In this document: in pieces, positions 35,267 through 44,497 of the stretch
How positions within the stretch are numbered: the first letter of the stretch is position 1
How the letters are laid out: every line of letters starts with the position of its first letter
NCBI RefSeq assembly: GCF_049800915.1
Contig: NZ_JBNAFY010000002.1
Span: 1-64,000 of the forward strand
DNA: 64,000 nt
DNA from: Amaricoccus macauensis_A
GTDB taxonomy: Bacteria; Pseudomonadota; Alphaproteobacteria; Rhodobacterales; Rhodobacteraceae
Direction of reading: 5' to 3'
Program-made: the position numbers and the translations under genes
The notes under the pieces: model-generated
Database searches by the model: none
What the model saw: the letters and a program-made list of their open reading frames with translations, nothing else
What the model was told of the DNA's origin: nothing

Positions 35267-36349
35267 ATGTTTGGAATGCACGATCCGGACCTTGAGGCAA
35301 CACGCGAAACAGGCGCCAGCCGGACAGTTTCTGCGGAAGACGCAGTGCTGCAGCTAGCCATTGCCTACAAGGGCTCGCGCGCGCTTCATGTTGCAACCCG
35401 GCTCGGAATTCCCGATCTGCTCGTCGGCGAGCCCAAATCCGCCGAGGATCTTGCTCCGCTGGTCAAGACGCCGGTTGAAACGCTCCAGCGCCTGCTTCGC
35501 GCACTTGCGGCGTATGATGTCGTCAACGAAACATCGGATGGTCGGTTCACCATCGGGCGGCTGGGGGCCTGTGTCCGGTCCGGCGGTTCGAATGCCGTTC
35601 GCGACCTGGTGCTGATGTTCGGTCACGACGATTACTGGCAGACGTGGGGAGAACTCGGCAATTGCGTATCCACGGGCGATCACGCTGCGAAGCTGCTTTT
35701 CGGTGTCGACAATCCCTTTGCTCGCTACTCTGCGGATCCCGAAGTCGGCCCGGTTTTCAATCGCGGCATGGTCGCAATGTCGGCCTATATTTCGCCAGCG
35801 GTGATAGAGGCTTATGATTTTTCCAAGGTTTCATGCGTCGTGGATGTTGCCGGGGGGCGCGGGCGCCTGATCGCGGACGTTCTGGATGCGGTGCCGCACC
35901 TCGAAGGGAAACTGCTCGATCTTCCTGCAACGCGAGGCGGGGCTGAGGAACTTCTGACTGCGACGGGTGTCCGGGAGCGGTGTGAGATCATTTCGGGAGA
36001 CATGTTCGCGGATATTCCCGAGGGCGGTGATCTCTACATGATGAAGACGGTGCTGCATGATTGGGATGACGAGAAATCCATTGCCATCCTTTCGAAATGC
36101 CGCGAGGCCATGTCCGCTCGCCCTAATGCCAGGCTGCTGATTGTCGAGCAGATCCTGCCAGAGCGGGTTACACCGGGATTTGATGCGCAAATGCATGTAC
36201 TTGCGGATCTCAACATGATGGTGCGGACAGGTGGTTTCGAGCGCACCGAAGCGGCCTTTTCCGAGCTTCTGGAGAAAGCCGGGATGGAACTGGTGCAGGT
36301 CATTCCCACCCGATCCTTCTTCAGCCTGCTTGAAGCTCGCCCCGTTTGA
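35267..36349 (+). CDS. SAM-dependent O-methyltransferase (acetylserotonin O-methyltransferase-like family)
   Basis: The 360-residue enzyme has an N-terminal dimerisation helix domain (LAIAYKGSRALHVATRLGIPDLL). The SAM site is VVDVAGGRGRLIADVL, and the catalytic-type His lies in VLHDWDDEKSI. This is the small-molecule O-methyltransferase family that includes CrtF-like, polyketide and phenolic methyltransferases. No pigment gene is next to it, so the substrate is open. ATG 35267 follows AAGGGG with good spacing. Confidence 0.82.
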   Translation: MFGMHDPDLEATRETGASRTVSAEDAVLQLAIAYKGSRALHVATRLGIPDLLVGEPKSAEDLAPLVKTPVETLQRLLRALAAYDVVNETSDGRFTIGRLGACVRSGGSNAVRDLVLMFGHDDYWQTWGELGNCVSTGDHAAKLLFGVDNPFARYSADPEVGPVFNRGMVAMSAYISPAVIEAYDFSKVSCVVDVAGGRGRLIADVLDAVPHLEGKLLDLPATRGGAEELLTATGVRERCEIISGDMFADIPEGGDLYMMKTVLHDWDDEKSIAILSKCREAMSARPNARLLIVEQILPERVTPGFDAQMHVLADLNMMVRTGGFERTEAAFSELLEKAGMELVQVIPTRSFFSLLEARPV

Positions 36350-36979
36350 GGGGCACGAGGATCTGCCTGGCGGGACACTAAAAGGCTGGTCCGTATAGCC
36401 CCGTTCGCTCGCCCGTAAGGTGGCCTTGGTGCCCTTCGGTAACCCGCGAAACGGGACTGAATCCGCGTATGGATTCGATATGGAAACGGTATGGTAAACG
36501 TATGGCTCCGCGGGAGGAAACTTGCGCATCGAGGGCCTGTCGGGTGACCCTAACGGGATCAGACCTGACGCGAAAATCACGCCCGAGCGGCTGGTGCCGG
36601 GGCATGTGACGCATCGCGTCCTGTAAATTTCGCGCAATGGGGTCGCAAGAATGGATCGTCCGTTAACTCGGAATTGGGGAAGTTCGTCGTGGCCCCAGGG
36701 CTGATACGCTTGAGGCAAGGCTTGGCTTGAACCGGGCGCCTTCGGTTCGAGGCAGGATGCCGGATGTGTGCGGCAGGCCAGTGCCGCATCGGGCGGAAGT
36801 CATATCAGATGCCGATTGTGCCAAAGACCCCTTCAGTCGGACATACCATCCGGAAAGGATCTGATCGTACCGACAATCGGAAGCGAGATTTTGGGCTCAA
36901 ACTCTTTCAGCTCGAACGCTCTCGCTCCTGACCCGCAGGCGTATGGGCGGTTTCCGGTTGTGAACCCGCCAAACGGCGT
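36350..36979. other. 630-bp gene-free region
   Basis: It holds 11-bp array 3 (36467-36506) and a small hairpin GAACC ... GGTTC at about 36729-36750. A short TTG-initiated frame (36522, about 34 codons) has GGAGG upstream but resembles nothing I know. No credible gene otherwise; the density and codon pattern are those of non-coding or decayed DNA. Confidence 0.55.
36467..36506 (+). repeat. Phased 11-bp ATG array 3 (GTATGG type)
   Basis: TATGG occurs at 36468, 36479, 36490 and 36501, an exact 11-bp pitch. The units are ATGGATTCGAT, ATGGAAACGGT and ATGGTAAACGT, then ATGGCTCC. The upstream flank AATCCGC is shared with array 4 (55926). It lies 118 bp after the O-methyltransferase stop. Confidence 0.88.
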
Positions 36980-37189
36980 TCAGGCGGGGACGGAACCGCC
37001 ACGCACGAGCCGGGTCACGCGGACCGCTACGGCTTCGCAGTAGGCGCGCTCGGATCGTGTGAGGTTCGGCATCCTCGCGGCTTCCCAGGCCTTGCCATCC
37101 GCAAGTTTGCCAAATTTGGAAATCAGCGCCTCAGCGGTCTTGGCGACCGCGCTCTGGTACTGCTCCGGCTCATCAAAGATTGGTTTCAT
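36980..37189 (-). CDS. Small hypothetical protein, tandem paralogue 1
   Basis: The 69-residue soluble helical protein begins MKPIFDEPEQYQSAVAKTAE and contains AYCEAVAVRVTRLVR. It is clearly paralogous to the protein encoded at 37355-37558, with matching start MKPI, the pattern TAE..ISKFGK..A...AW.AAR and AYCEAVAV. The real start is taken at 37189, where the two proteins align; the longer frame adds unrelated residues. No function recognised. Confidence 0.75.
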   Translation of the reverse strand: MKPIFDEPEQYQSAVAKTAEALISKFGKLADGKAWEAARMPNLTRSERAYCEAVAVRVTRLVRGGSVPA

Positions 37190-37354
37190 GGCTCGTCTCC
37201 TATCGAAACACCGGGAATCCTGCCTGTGCCCGGATAACAAAACAATAATACCTTGCAATGTAAGTTAACAAAGTTACCCAAAGGTGGCGGTTCTGCCAAT
37301 TTATGGCAAACCGCCTCGCGCCACGCGCGAAAAATACGCCTTTAGTGGTAGAGC

Positions 37355-37558
37355 CTATTCCGCCGGCGTGCGGAGCATGGAAACGACCTTGACGGCCACG
37401 GCCTCGCAATAAGCCTTTTCCGCTTCGGTCATGGAGGGATGGCGCGCCGCTTTCCAGGCTTCGTTTCCGGCCTCTTTTCCAAACCTCGAGATGAACGATT
37501 CGGCTGTCTTCGTTACTGCCGCATCAAAGTGTTCGGGATCTTCGTAAATCGGTTTCAC
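37355..37558 (-). CDS. Small hypothetical protein, tandem paralogue 2
   Basis: The 67-residue protein begins MKPIYEDPEHFDAAVTKTAE and contains AYCEAVAVKVVSMLR. It aligns over its full length with the neighbour at 36980-37189 with few or no gaps. A single conserved cysteine lies in AYCEAV. The 165-bp gap between the two is AT-rich and probably holds a promoter for the first copy. Confidence 0.75.
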   Translation of the reverse strand: MKPIYEDPEHFDAAVTKTAESFISRFGKEAGNEAWKAARHPSMTEAEKAYCEAVAVKVVSMLRTPAE

Positions 37559-37884
37559 GGCCTGTCTCCATGTGGTCGCAATTCAGATAGTGTGTAGCGA
37601 AGAGAAACGGAAGGTTAACACGGACGCGCCGGTCTGCTGCTTTACCTCATGAGCGCAATCTGGCGCTTATTTGCCACATCATCGCAATAGGGCGCTTTGG
37701 GGCGGCCTGCCTCGGGAGCGCGGCGTTCGTTGCATGGCGCGGCGAAACATATTTTTGAAGCTGACTGGAAAATACCCCGGTCCCGTGACGGCGGAATGAC
37801 GCTGCTGTCACGCAGGTTCTGGTTAATGGGTTCTGTCAGCACATGGGGTGCGCGCATCGGCGGTACTGGCGAGAGGGGAAGAGC

Positions 37885-38148
37885 ATGACGAGTATGGTGA
37901 AGACGATTGCATTTGCGTTGCTGCTCATCGCGGCGTCCGGGCTGGTTGCGGAAGCGTGCGACGAGAAAGCGGAGAAGGCCGACCGTGAGGAGCCGGAAGC
38001 CCGGCATATTCCCGTCAAGTCGGCGGGTGGCAGTTCCGCAGTGCGACTGGGTGTGGCCGAGGGAGAAAGCGGGGCGATTCGCCCGCGAGCCCGCGATCAT
38101 TGTGAAGACGTGGAAGAGCGAGGTGTTTGCGTTCGCGACGGGATCTGA
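37885..38148 (+). CDS. Small exported hypothetical protein
   Basis: The 87-residue product has a signal peptide (MTSMVKTIAFALLLIAASGL, cleavage near AEA). The mature part is highly charged and carries a Cys near its start and two more near the end (HCEDVEERGVC). GAGGGG precedes the ATG, and a strong terminator follows about 85 bp after the stop, which supports a real gene. The family is not recognised. Confidence 0.55.
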   Translation: MTSMVKTIAFALLLIAASGLVAEACDEKAEKADREEPEARHIPVKSAGGSSAVRLGVAEGESGAIRPRARDHCEDVEERGVCVRDGI

Positions 38149-38233
38149 AACCGGCCCGTCCCGGGGTGGGGACGGGGCATGGCCCGTGCGAGACGAGTGA
38201 CTGGTGTGGTTGTGACGAATGTGAGGGGTGAGG

Positions 38234-38268
38234 CGGAGGCCGTCCGAATGGGCGGCCTCCGTTTGTTT
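38234..38268 (+). terminator. Rho-independent terminator after the small exported protein gene
   Basis: The stem CGGAGGCCG (38234-38242) / CGGCCTCCG (38253-38261) has a 10-base loop and is followed by TTTGTTT. A second GC hairpin (CCCGTCCC 38155-38162 / GGGACGGG 38169-38176) lies just after the stop. Confidence 0.8.
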
Positions 38269-38362
38269 CCGAATGGTGCATCCGGTGTTGGGCGGTTGAG
38301 CCTTGTCCTTTGCCGCGGTGGCGTGGGGGCCCAGCCAGTTTGCCGTCCGAGCCGCCCTTGCT

Positions 38363-39121
38363 CTAGACCAGCCCCTCCGTTTCGATATGGATGGGTTCTC
38401 CGCAATGCTTGCAATGTATCGCATCGGCATCGTGCAGTTTGAGCCCGCAAGTGCTGCATTCCTCGATGACCTTGAGCGGACGGAACAGCACCTGGGCGAG
38501 ACGCAGGAAAAGCGTGACGCCGATGATCATGACCGCGACCGAAAGCAACCGGCCCGCTGTGCCTGTGAGGATCACGTCACCATAGCCAGTGGTCGTGAGG
38601 GTCGTGACGGTGAAGTAGAGCGCGTCGGCGTAGTTCCCGATGTCGGGATTCACGTCATGCTGTAGCGCATAAATCAGCCCGGTCATCACGAAGAGGAAGA
38701 CGGCGAGATTGATCGTCGCGCGGGTGACGATCTCATGCATGCGGAAGAACGGGAAATCCTTCCGCAGCCGTGCGGCCAACTGATAGGTGCGCAGGAGCCG
38801 CAATGTCCGCAGCACCCGCAGGAAACCCAGCGCCTCGCCGGTCACGGGGGCCAGGAATGAAACCATCGAGACGACATCCGCGATGCTCGCCGGCTGGAGG
38901 AAGAAGCGGACCTTGCGATAGGAGATCAGCCACCGTGCGGTAATGTCGGTGAAGATCACGAGTCCGAAAATCAGATCAATCGTCTCGACGATGTGATTTG
39001 GCCGGACGAAGGACGTGGCGACGACGAAAACGATCGTGATCAGGTCAAAGGCAATCAGCCCATACCGGAACTTGTGCGCTCTGGGCGTCGCGCCGTCGTA
39101 GAGCTCGCGCAGGAGATCCAG
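38363..39121 (-). CDS. Voltage-gated-like potassium channel (ion transport family) with zinc-ribbon tail; start codon unclear
   Basis: The C-terminal 198 residues show an S4-like segment (FLRVLRTLRLLRTYQLAARLRK), the selectivity filter TTLTTTGYGDV, an S6 helix and a CX2C...CX2C zinc-ribbon-like tail (CSTCG ... CKHCG). The first normal start (GTG, 38959) falls inside S2. In the same frame upstream, unmistakable S1 sequence is encoded (YGLIAFDLITIVFVVATSF), preceded by a charged cytosolic segment reaching back to the phaC stop. No ATG, GTG or TTG occurs in that stretch, so a CTG (39121 or 39112) or another rare start, or a start-loss mutation, must be assumed. Confidence 0.75.
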   Translation of the reverse strand: MDLLRELYDGATPRAHKFRYGLIAFDLITIVFVVATSFVRPNHIVETIDLIFGLVIFTDITARWLISYRKVRFFLQPASIADVVSMVSFLAPVTGEALGFLRVLRTLRLLRTYQLAARLRKDFPFFRMHEIVTRATINLAVFLFVMTGLIYALQHDVNPDIGNYADALYFTVTTLTTTGYGDVILTGTAGRLLSVAVMIIGVTLFLRLAQVLFRPLKVIEECSTCGLKLHDADAIHCKHCGEPIHIETEGLV

Positions 39122-39155
39122 CCGCTTTCGCGGCCGGTCCCTCTGTTCTGTGGTG

Positions 39156-40967
39156 TCAGCGTTTGTCGAAGCGCACCTTTACGTAGGACCCCGGTGCGGG
39201 CTCGACCACGCCGAGCTTCTTGCCCGGCTCGCGGGCCGCGATCTCGCGCCCTGAACGTTCCTTGAGCCAATTGTCCCAGTCCGGCCACCAGCTTCCCGGT
39301 GTTTCCTCGGCGCCCTCGATCCAGCTGTCGAGCGACTCCTGGGACATGTCGGGGTTGGTCCAGAACTGGTATTTGTTCTTGTCGGGCGGGTTGACGACAC
39401 CCGCAATATGGCCGGATCCGGCGAGCACGAAACGCACATCGGCCTTGGTCATCTCCTTGGCGCCCCGGTAAACGGAATGGGCCGGCGCGATGTGGTCCTC
39501 CTTTGTGGCCACATGGTAGACGGGCACCTTGATGTCGGAAAGCTTCACGTTCTCTCCGGCCACGACCAGTTCATCCTTCGCGAATGCGTTCTTGATGTAG
39601 AACTGGTCGAGATAGAAGCCATGCACCCTGGCCGGCATGGCGGTGGAGTCCGCATTCCAGAACAGCAGGTCGAAGGGGAAGGGTTCCTTGCCCAGCATGT
39701 AGTTGTTGACCATGTAGCCCCAGATGAGGTCGTTCGCCCTGAGCATGTTGAAGGCTTCGGCCATCTTGTTGGCGGGCATGTAGCCCTGGTCCATCTCCTC
39801 GTCGATCACGTTGAGTGTCTGGTCGTCGACCAGAATCTGCAACTCGCCCGCGTCCTCGAAATCGAGCTGGGCGGTGAAGAAGGTGGCCGAGGCCACGCGG
39901 CGATCGTTCTTCTTGCCCATATAGGCCAGAAGGTTGCCGGCGAGCGTGCCGCCGATGCAGTAGGAGGCCACGTGGATCGAGCGCTGGCCGGTTTCCTCGC
40001 GCACCTTGTCGATGGCGGCCGAGGCGCCATCGAACATGTAGTTTTCCCAGGTCTTGTCCCTGTGGCGTGCATCCGGGTTGACCCAGGAGATCATGAAGAC
40101 CGTGTGGCCCTGCTCGACGAGCCATTTGACAAGGCTCTTTTTCGGGTTGAGGTCGAGCACGTAGTATTTGTTGATCCAGGGCGGGATGATCAGCAGCGGC
40201 TTGGCGTGGACCTTCTCGGTCGTGGGCGAATACTGGATCAGCTGCAGGATGTCGTTCTGCCAGATGACAGCGCCTTCCGAGACGGCGGTGTTCTTGCCGA
40301 CCTCGAAGGCGTCCATATCGGTCTGGCGGATCAGCAGCTTGCCCTTGCCGCGTTCGAGGTCCTCCAGCATCATCTTGAGACCGCGGACGAGGTTGTCGCC
40401 CTTCTCGTTGAGCGTGGTCTCCAGCACTTCGGGGTTGAGCGCGAAGAAGTTCGCCGGATTCATCGCCTCGACGAACTGCCGGGTATAGAAGGCGGCCTTC
40501 TTGCGTTCCTTCGGGGGCAGGTCGCCGACGGAGTTCACCGTGTCCTGGATCCAGCCCGAGGCCAGCAGGTAGGATTGCTTGAGGTAGTCGAAGACCGCGT
40601 TCTCGCTCCACTCCTTGTGGGCGAAGCGCTTGTCGGCCTTCATCATGTGCGGCAGTTCGATATGGTCGGGCACGTCCTTCGCGCCGAGGAATCGGAGCAT
40701 GGAGTGTTGCCAGAGCGCCGATTGTTCGGCCCAGAACTGGATCGTCTTGTCGGCCACATCCTTCGGGTTGTCCCACATCGTCCGGTATAGCTCGGCGAAT
40801 GTCGGGAAGGTGTTGAGCGGATCAGCGTGTTTCGGGGTCCCCTTCTGGATCTGGGCGGCCATGAAGGTCTGCCAGATCTGGCTCGAGATATCGAAGACCT
40901 CGGCCAGGTTGTGCGCGACATGCTGGCCTTGCTCCGCGAGCGTGTCGAGTTCCTGGTTGTCACTCAT
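39156..40967 (-). CDS. phaC: Class I poly(3-hydroxyalkanoate) synthase
   Basis: The 603-residue enzyme has the PhaC N-terminal domain and then the alpha/beta-hydrolase core. The lipase-like box holds the catalytic Cys in ASYCIGGTLAG. The catalytic Asp region lies in VATKEDHIAPAHSVYRG and the His in LAGSGHIAGVVNPP. It polymerises 3-hydroxyacyl-CoA into storage granules. Start 40967 follows GGGGAAA. The potassium-channel frame follows with almost no gap, so the two may be co-transcribed. No phaZ, phaP or phaR is in the window. Confidence 0.95.
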   Translation of the reverse strand: MSDNQELDTLAEQGQHVAHNLAEVFDISSQIWQTFMAAQIQKGTPKHADPLNTFPTFAELYRTMWDNPKDVADKTIQFWAEQSALWQHSMLRFLGAKDVPDHIELPHMMKADKRFAHKEWSENAVFDYLKQSYLLASGWIQDTVNSVGDLPPKERKKAAFYTRQFVEAMNPANFFALNPEVLETTLNEKGDNLVRGLKMMLEDLERGKGKLLIRQTDMDAFEVGKNTAVSEGAVIWQNDILQLIQYSPTTEKVHAKPLLIIPPWINKYYVLDLNPKKSLVKWLVEQGHTVFMISWVNPDARHRDKTWENYMFDGASAAIDKVREETGQRSIHVASYCIGGTLAGNLLAYMGKKNDRRVASATFFTAQLDFEDAGELQILVDDQTLNVIDEEMDQGYMPANKMAEAFNMLRANDLIWGYMVNNYMLGKEPFPFDLLFWNADSTAMPARVHGFYLDQFYIKNAFAKDELVVAGENVKLSDIKVPVYHVATKEDHIAPAHSVYRGAKEMTKADVRFVLAGSGHIAGVVNPPDKNKYQFWTNPDMSQESLDSWIEGAEETPGSWWPDWDNWLKERSGREIAAREPGKKLGVVEPAPGSYVKVRFDKR

Positions 40968-41066
40968 GCTGCGTTTCCCCCTCCTAATTTTCTCGCGCCG
41001 AAAAACGAGCTCCCGCACAGATCATACAGTTGCGCGGGTTGATTGCCACGATCAATGCGCGGCCTG

Positions 41067-43217
41067 TCAGCCCGTTTTCGCGGCTGGGTTGCGACCAACC
41101 TGGATATTCAGCACGAGCAGTGCAACCGTGGTACATGCCCCAATGGCGTTGACGGTCAAGGAAAACGGCCAGATGCAGGCGAGCCCGGCGGCCAGGGCAA
41201 GCGCGCGCAGCAGCCAGCCCATGGGTGTCTCCATGCAGCCTTGGAGGGCCGCGGCAATCGCATAAGTCCCTATGACGGCAAAGGCAAAGACCTGAAGCGC
41301 CGCCATCCAGTCTCCGCTCAGAAGTGGCGTGTAGGCAAAAAGCACGGGTGCGATGTAGAGGCCCTTGGCAAGTTTCCAACTCGCTATGCCGGTTGCCATC
41401 GGCTTCGATTCCGCAATCGCTGCGGCGGTGAAGGCGGCAAGGCAGACCGGCGGCGTGACGTTCGAATCCTGGCTCAGATAGAAGACGATGAAATGCGCGG
41501 AGAGAAGTGCTGCGAGCGCGGCCTCCGGGCTCACCGCCAGTTCGCGCAGCGGTGCCGCGATCTCCAGTGGCAGGCTCGTCACAAGGGCAATGGCTTCCGA
41601 GCGCGGCATGGGGGCGACGAGGCTTGCGGCGGCTTCCGGATTGGCCAACATGATGATGGGCTGTGCCGCCTGGGGCAGGGTGCCGCTGGCGATCGCGTCG
41701 ATGACCGCGAGATCGCTGATCATGCCGGCGAGGGCAGGCGCGGAAAGCGTTGCAAGCACGATATAGGCGGCGGTCACGGGCAGACCCATGCCGAGGACGA
41801 GCGAGGCGATCGCGACAAGAACGATGGCTATCAGGAGGCTTCCGCCGGCCCAGTTCGCGATCATGAGGCTGAAGGTGTTGCCGATGCCCGCGGTCGCGAT
41901 CACGTTGACCACCAACCCGACGGAGCAGAGCAGGATCGCAGAGGTCACCATGTTGCGCGCCCCAAGCTCGAGCGCCTTCAGGACACCCTTGGGGCCCATC
42001 GGCCGCTTTGTCAGCCAGCTGGAAACGATGACGGCGATCACCCCGAATACGGCGGCATAGGTAGGGGTGAAGCCGCTGACCAGAAGCCAGATCAGCAGTC
42101 CGACGGGAAAGATGAAGCTTGCGCCGCCATCTCGGAGCGCCATTCGCAGCGTGCGGCCTTCGGTCGGGATGGGTTTGAGATCAAGTCTCTTGGCTTCAAT
42201 CCGCACGAAAAAGGCCACGGAGAGGAAGTAGAGCAGGGCAGGAAGAGCGGCCACCACCACGATATGCTCGTAGGAGATCTGGGTGAAGCTCGCCATCACG
42301 AACGCGCCCGCGCCCATGATCGGTGGCATGAGCTGTCCGCCGGTGGAGGAGGCCGCTTCGACGCCGGCCGCGAATTTCGGCTGGTATCCGGCGCGTTTCA
42401 TCAGCGGGATCGTGATGACGCCCGTGGAGGCGGTGTTGGCGATGGCGGAGCCGGAGATGGTTCCCGTCAGGCCGGAAGCGATCACGGCGATGAGGCCCGG
42501 CCCGCCCGTCAGCTTGCCCGCGACGACACGTGCCAGGTCGATCACGAAATCGCCTGCACCGGACTGGATCAGGAAGGCACCGAAAATGATGAAGAGAAAC
42601 ACATAGGTGGAGGAAATGCGGGCAATCGAGCCGAAGAGCGCATCGTCACCATAGACCGAGCGAAAGAAGAGTGTTTCCCAGGAGAGTCCCGCGAAGTGAA
42701 ACACGCCGCCGACCCATTGGCCCCAGAGCACGACGTAACTCAGCGACAGGAAGATCAGGATCGGAATGACGATGCCAGCGGCACGGCGCGACAGTTCCAT
42801 CGCCCCCAGAAGCACGACGGCGCAGGCGGTCCAGTCCAGCGGTGAGAGGCGCACGCCGCGTTCGTAGATCGCATCCTCGGCGAGCGCGAGATGAATCGCA
42901 GCCGCGGCCACCGCGATGCCGATGAAACCATCGATGATCAATGGCCAGTTGCCCCGCGCCCGTCGGCCAAAGCCGGGGTAGAGCAGAGCACAGAGCAGGG
43001 CAAAACCCGCGAAATGCGCCGCGTTGCGCTCCAGTTCGGATACTTCCGGGAAGATCGCGAGAAAGAGGTGCGCAATGGAAAGGAGTATGGCCAGGCCGGA
43101 AACGGCCAGCCCAAGCCAATGCGGCAAGGGGCGGGTGAGGGAACTCCCCGCCTCGTTGATTGCGTCATCTACGGATTTGCCCACGCGCGCGCTTCCCGAC
43201 AGGTTACGACCGGGCAA
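41067..43217 (-). CDS. TRAP-TAXI transporter fused membrane subunit (4TM/12TM)
   Basis: The 716-residue protein has about 16-18 membrane helices. An N-terminal DctQ-like part is fused to a DctM-like part with SGSAIANTASTGVITIPLMKRAGY and ASSTGGQLMPPIMGAGAFVM, diagnostic of TAXI-type fused permeases. It works with the TAXI binding protein encoded 3 bp upstream to import an organic acid using an ion gradient. Confidence 0.93.
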   Translation of the reverse strand: MPGRNLSGSARVGKSVDDAINEAGSSLTRPLPHWLGLAVSGLAILLSIAHLFLAIFPEVSELERNAAHFAGFALLCALLYPGFGRRARGNWPLIIDGFIGIAVAAAAIHLALAEDAIYERGVRLSPLDWTACAVVLLGAMELSRRAAGIVIPILIFLSLSYVVLWGQWVGGVFHFAGLSWETLFFRSVYGDDALFGSIARISSTYVFLFIIFGAFLIQSGAGDFVIDLARVVAGKLTGGPGLIAVIASGLTGTISGSAIANTASTGVITIPLMKRAGYQPKFAAGVEAASSTGGQLMPPIMGAGAFVMASFTQISYEHIVVVAALPALLYFLSVAFFVRIEAKRLDLKPIPTEGRTLRMALRDGGASFIFPVGLLIWLLVSGFTPTYAAVFGVIAVIVSSWLTKRPMGPKGVLKALELGARNMVTSAILLCSVGLVVNVIATAGIGNTFSLMIANWAGGSLLIAIVLVAIASLVLGMGLPVTAAYIVLATLSAPALAGMISDLAVIDAIASGTLPQAAQPIIMLANPEAAASLVAPMPRSEAIALVTSLPLEIAAPLRELAVSPEAALAALLSAHFIVFYLSQDSNVTPPVCLAAFTAAAIAESKPMATGIASWKLAKGLYIAPVLFAYTPLLSGDWMAALQVFAFAVIGTYAIAAALQGCMETPMGWLLRALALAAGLACIWPFSLTVNAIGACTTVALLVLNIQVGRNPAAKTG

Positions 43218-43220
43218 AAA

Positions 43221-44231
43221 TCAGGGCTTCAGCCTGTCGGGAATCTCGACACCAGCTTCTTCATAGTAGCGCACCGCACCGGGATGCAGCGGAAGTGGAA
43301 GCCCCGCAATCGACTTCTCGAGTGCCATCGCCTTCGTGGCCGGGTGGATCGCCTGCAGGAAGGGCAAGTTCTCGTAGATTGTCTTGGTGATGAGGTAGAC
43401 GTTTTCCTCGGATACGTCATCGCGCACAGCCAGGAAATTCGGCTGGGCAATGGTATCAATGTCCTCTTCCTGGCCGGGATAGGTTCCGGCCGGAATGACG
43501 AAGCGGGTCCAGAGATCCTTGCCGCCATCCGCCTTAGACATTTCCTCGTCGGTGATCTCGAGGATCGAGACACTGTCGCCCGCGCTTGCCATGAGTTGGC
43601 TGATGGCGCCAGCGGGAACGCCTGCGGGAATGCTGAGCCCTTCGATCTGCCCGTTCTGCAGCGCTTCGGCCGTCGGGCCGTAGCCGCCCTCGAACAGGTC
43701 GAAATCATTGAATGCATCGAGGTCGAACCCGGAGAGGATGGTCGCGTTCGATCCCATCGTGCCGGAACTGCGTGCGCCAAGGCCCACGGCCTCACCCTTG
43801 AGGCTCGCGAAATCGCTCAGCGTGCCGTTCTCGACGTGATCGTTGGAGACGACGAAATGCTCGACATTCTGCCACAGCATGCTGACGGAGCGGAGATTTT
43901 CCTGCGGGCCGTCGGCTTCGAGCGGTCCGGTGCCGCTGGCGGCATAGAATCCATACAGGCCCTGGAGAATGGCGAATTGCGCCTCGTTCTCACGCAGGAG
44001 GCGGATGTTCTCGCCGGAGCCGGCAGAGTTGATCGCCGACATTCCGATGCTTTCGCTGGGTTCGAGCTTGACCTTGATGAGGGTCGAGAGCGCGACGCCC
44101 ACCGGGTAGTAGGTGCCGCCCGTGGTCGCGGTGGCAAGGATGTAGCTGGCCTCTTCGGCCTCTGCAGGCGTGGAAATGGCAGTCGATGCCGCAATTGCCG
44201 CGGCTGCGGCGACGGAAAACAGGTGCTTCAT
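43221..44231 (-). CDS. TRAP transporter solute-binding protein, TAXI family
   Basis: The 336-residue protein has a signal peptide (ends near STPAEAEE). The TAXI hallmark ATATTGGTYYPVGVALSTLIK is followed by SAGSGENIRLLRENEAQFAI and LKGEAVGLGARSSGT. It captures the substrate in the periplasm; TAXI family substrates include glutamate and other carboxylates, but this one is unknown. Start 44231 is taken as the first Met of the signal peptide. First gene of the two-gene operon. Confidence 0.92.
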   Translation of the reverse strand: MKHLFSVAAAAAIAASTAISTPAEAEEASYILATATTGGTYYPVGVALSTLIKVKLEPSESIGMSAINSAGSGENIRLLRENEAQFAILQGLYGFYAASGTGPLEADGPQENLRSVSMLWQNVEHFVVSNDHVENGTLSDFASLKGEAVGLGARSSGTMGSNATILSGFDLDAFNDFDLFEGGYGPTAEALQNGQIEGLSIPAGVPAGAISQLMASAGDSVSILEITDEEMSKADGGKDLWTRFVIPAGTYPGQEEDIDTIAQPNFLAVRDDVSEENVYLITKTIYENLPFLQAIHPATKAMALEKSIAGLPLPLHPGAVRYYEEAGVEIPDRLKP

Positions 44232-44402
44232 GTAACTCCCCCCAGGGACGGCTTCGGAGAACCGTGTTTGTTTGAACGGCATTAGTTCAAAGCAGATGGC
44301 GCAAGTCAACGGCGCTCAACTTCAGGGGGGTATGAGTTTTGCGGGGGTAGCGTTGGTCGCTGATTTCCGGACAGCGTCCGTACTCTCATCGAGGTGGTCC
44401 GT

Positions 44403-44437
44403 CACTGACGGGCGGGCTTTCTACCCGCCTGTCAGTG
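44403..44437 (-). terminator. Strong stem-loop downstream of the DUF1127 gene
   Basis: The arms 44403-44416 and 44424-44437 (CACTGACGGGCGGG / CCCGCCTGTCAGTG) pair over 14 bp with one G-U and a 7-base loop. It sits about 60 bp beyond the DUF1127 stop. No clear T run on either side, so it may act as a transcript-stabilising or Rho-assisted end. Confidence 0.6.
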
Positions 44438-44497
44438 TGCTCTTGTGTGGCCTTCTCCTGTCCGCGTATCGCGCGCGGATGCTGGCGCACGCATGGC

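Noticed and set aside
36522..36626. Short TTG-initiated frame with GGAGG upstream
   Set aside because: Only about 34 codons, no similarity to anything known, and located beside array 3 in otherwise non-coding DNA.
37642..37720. Possible third remnant of the small tandem paralogues (minus strand, ending PYCDDVANKRQIALMR)
   Set aside because: Only a short Tyr-Cys-acidic pattern resembles AYCEAVAV; no MKPI start or other shared residues.
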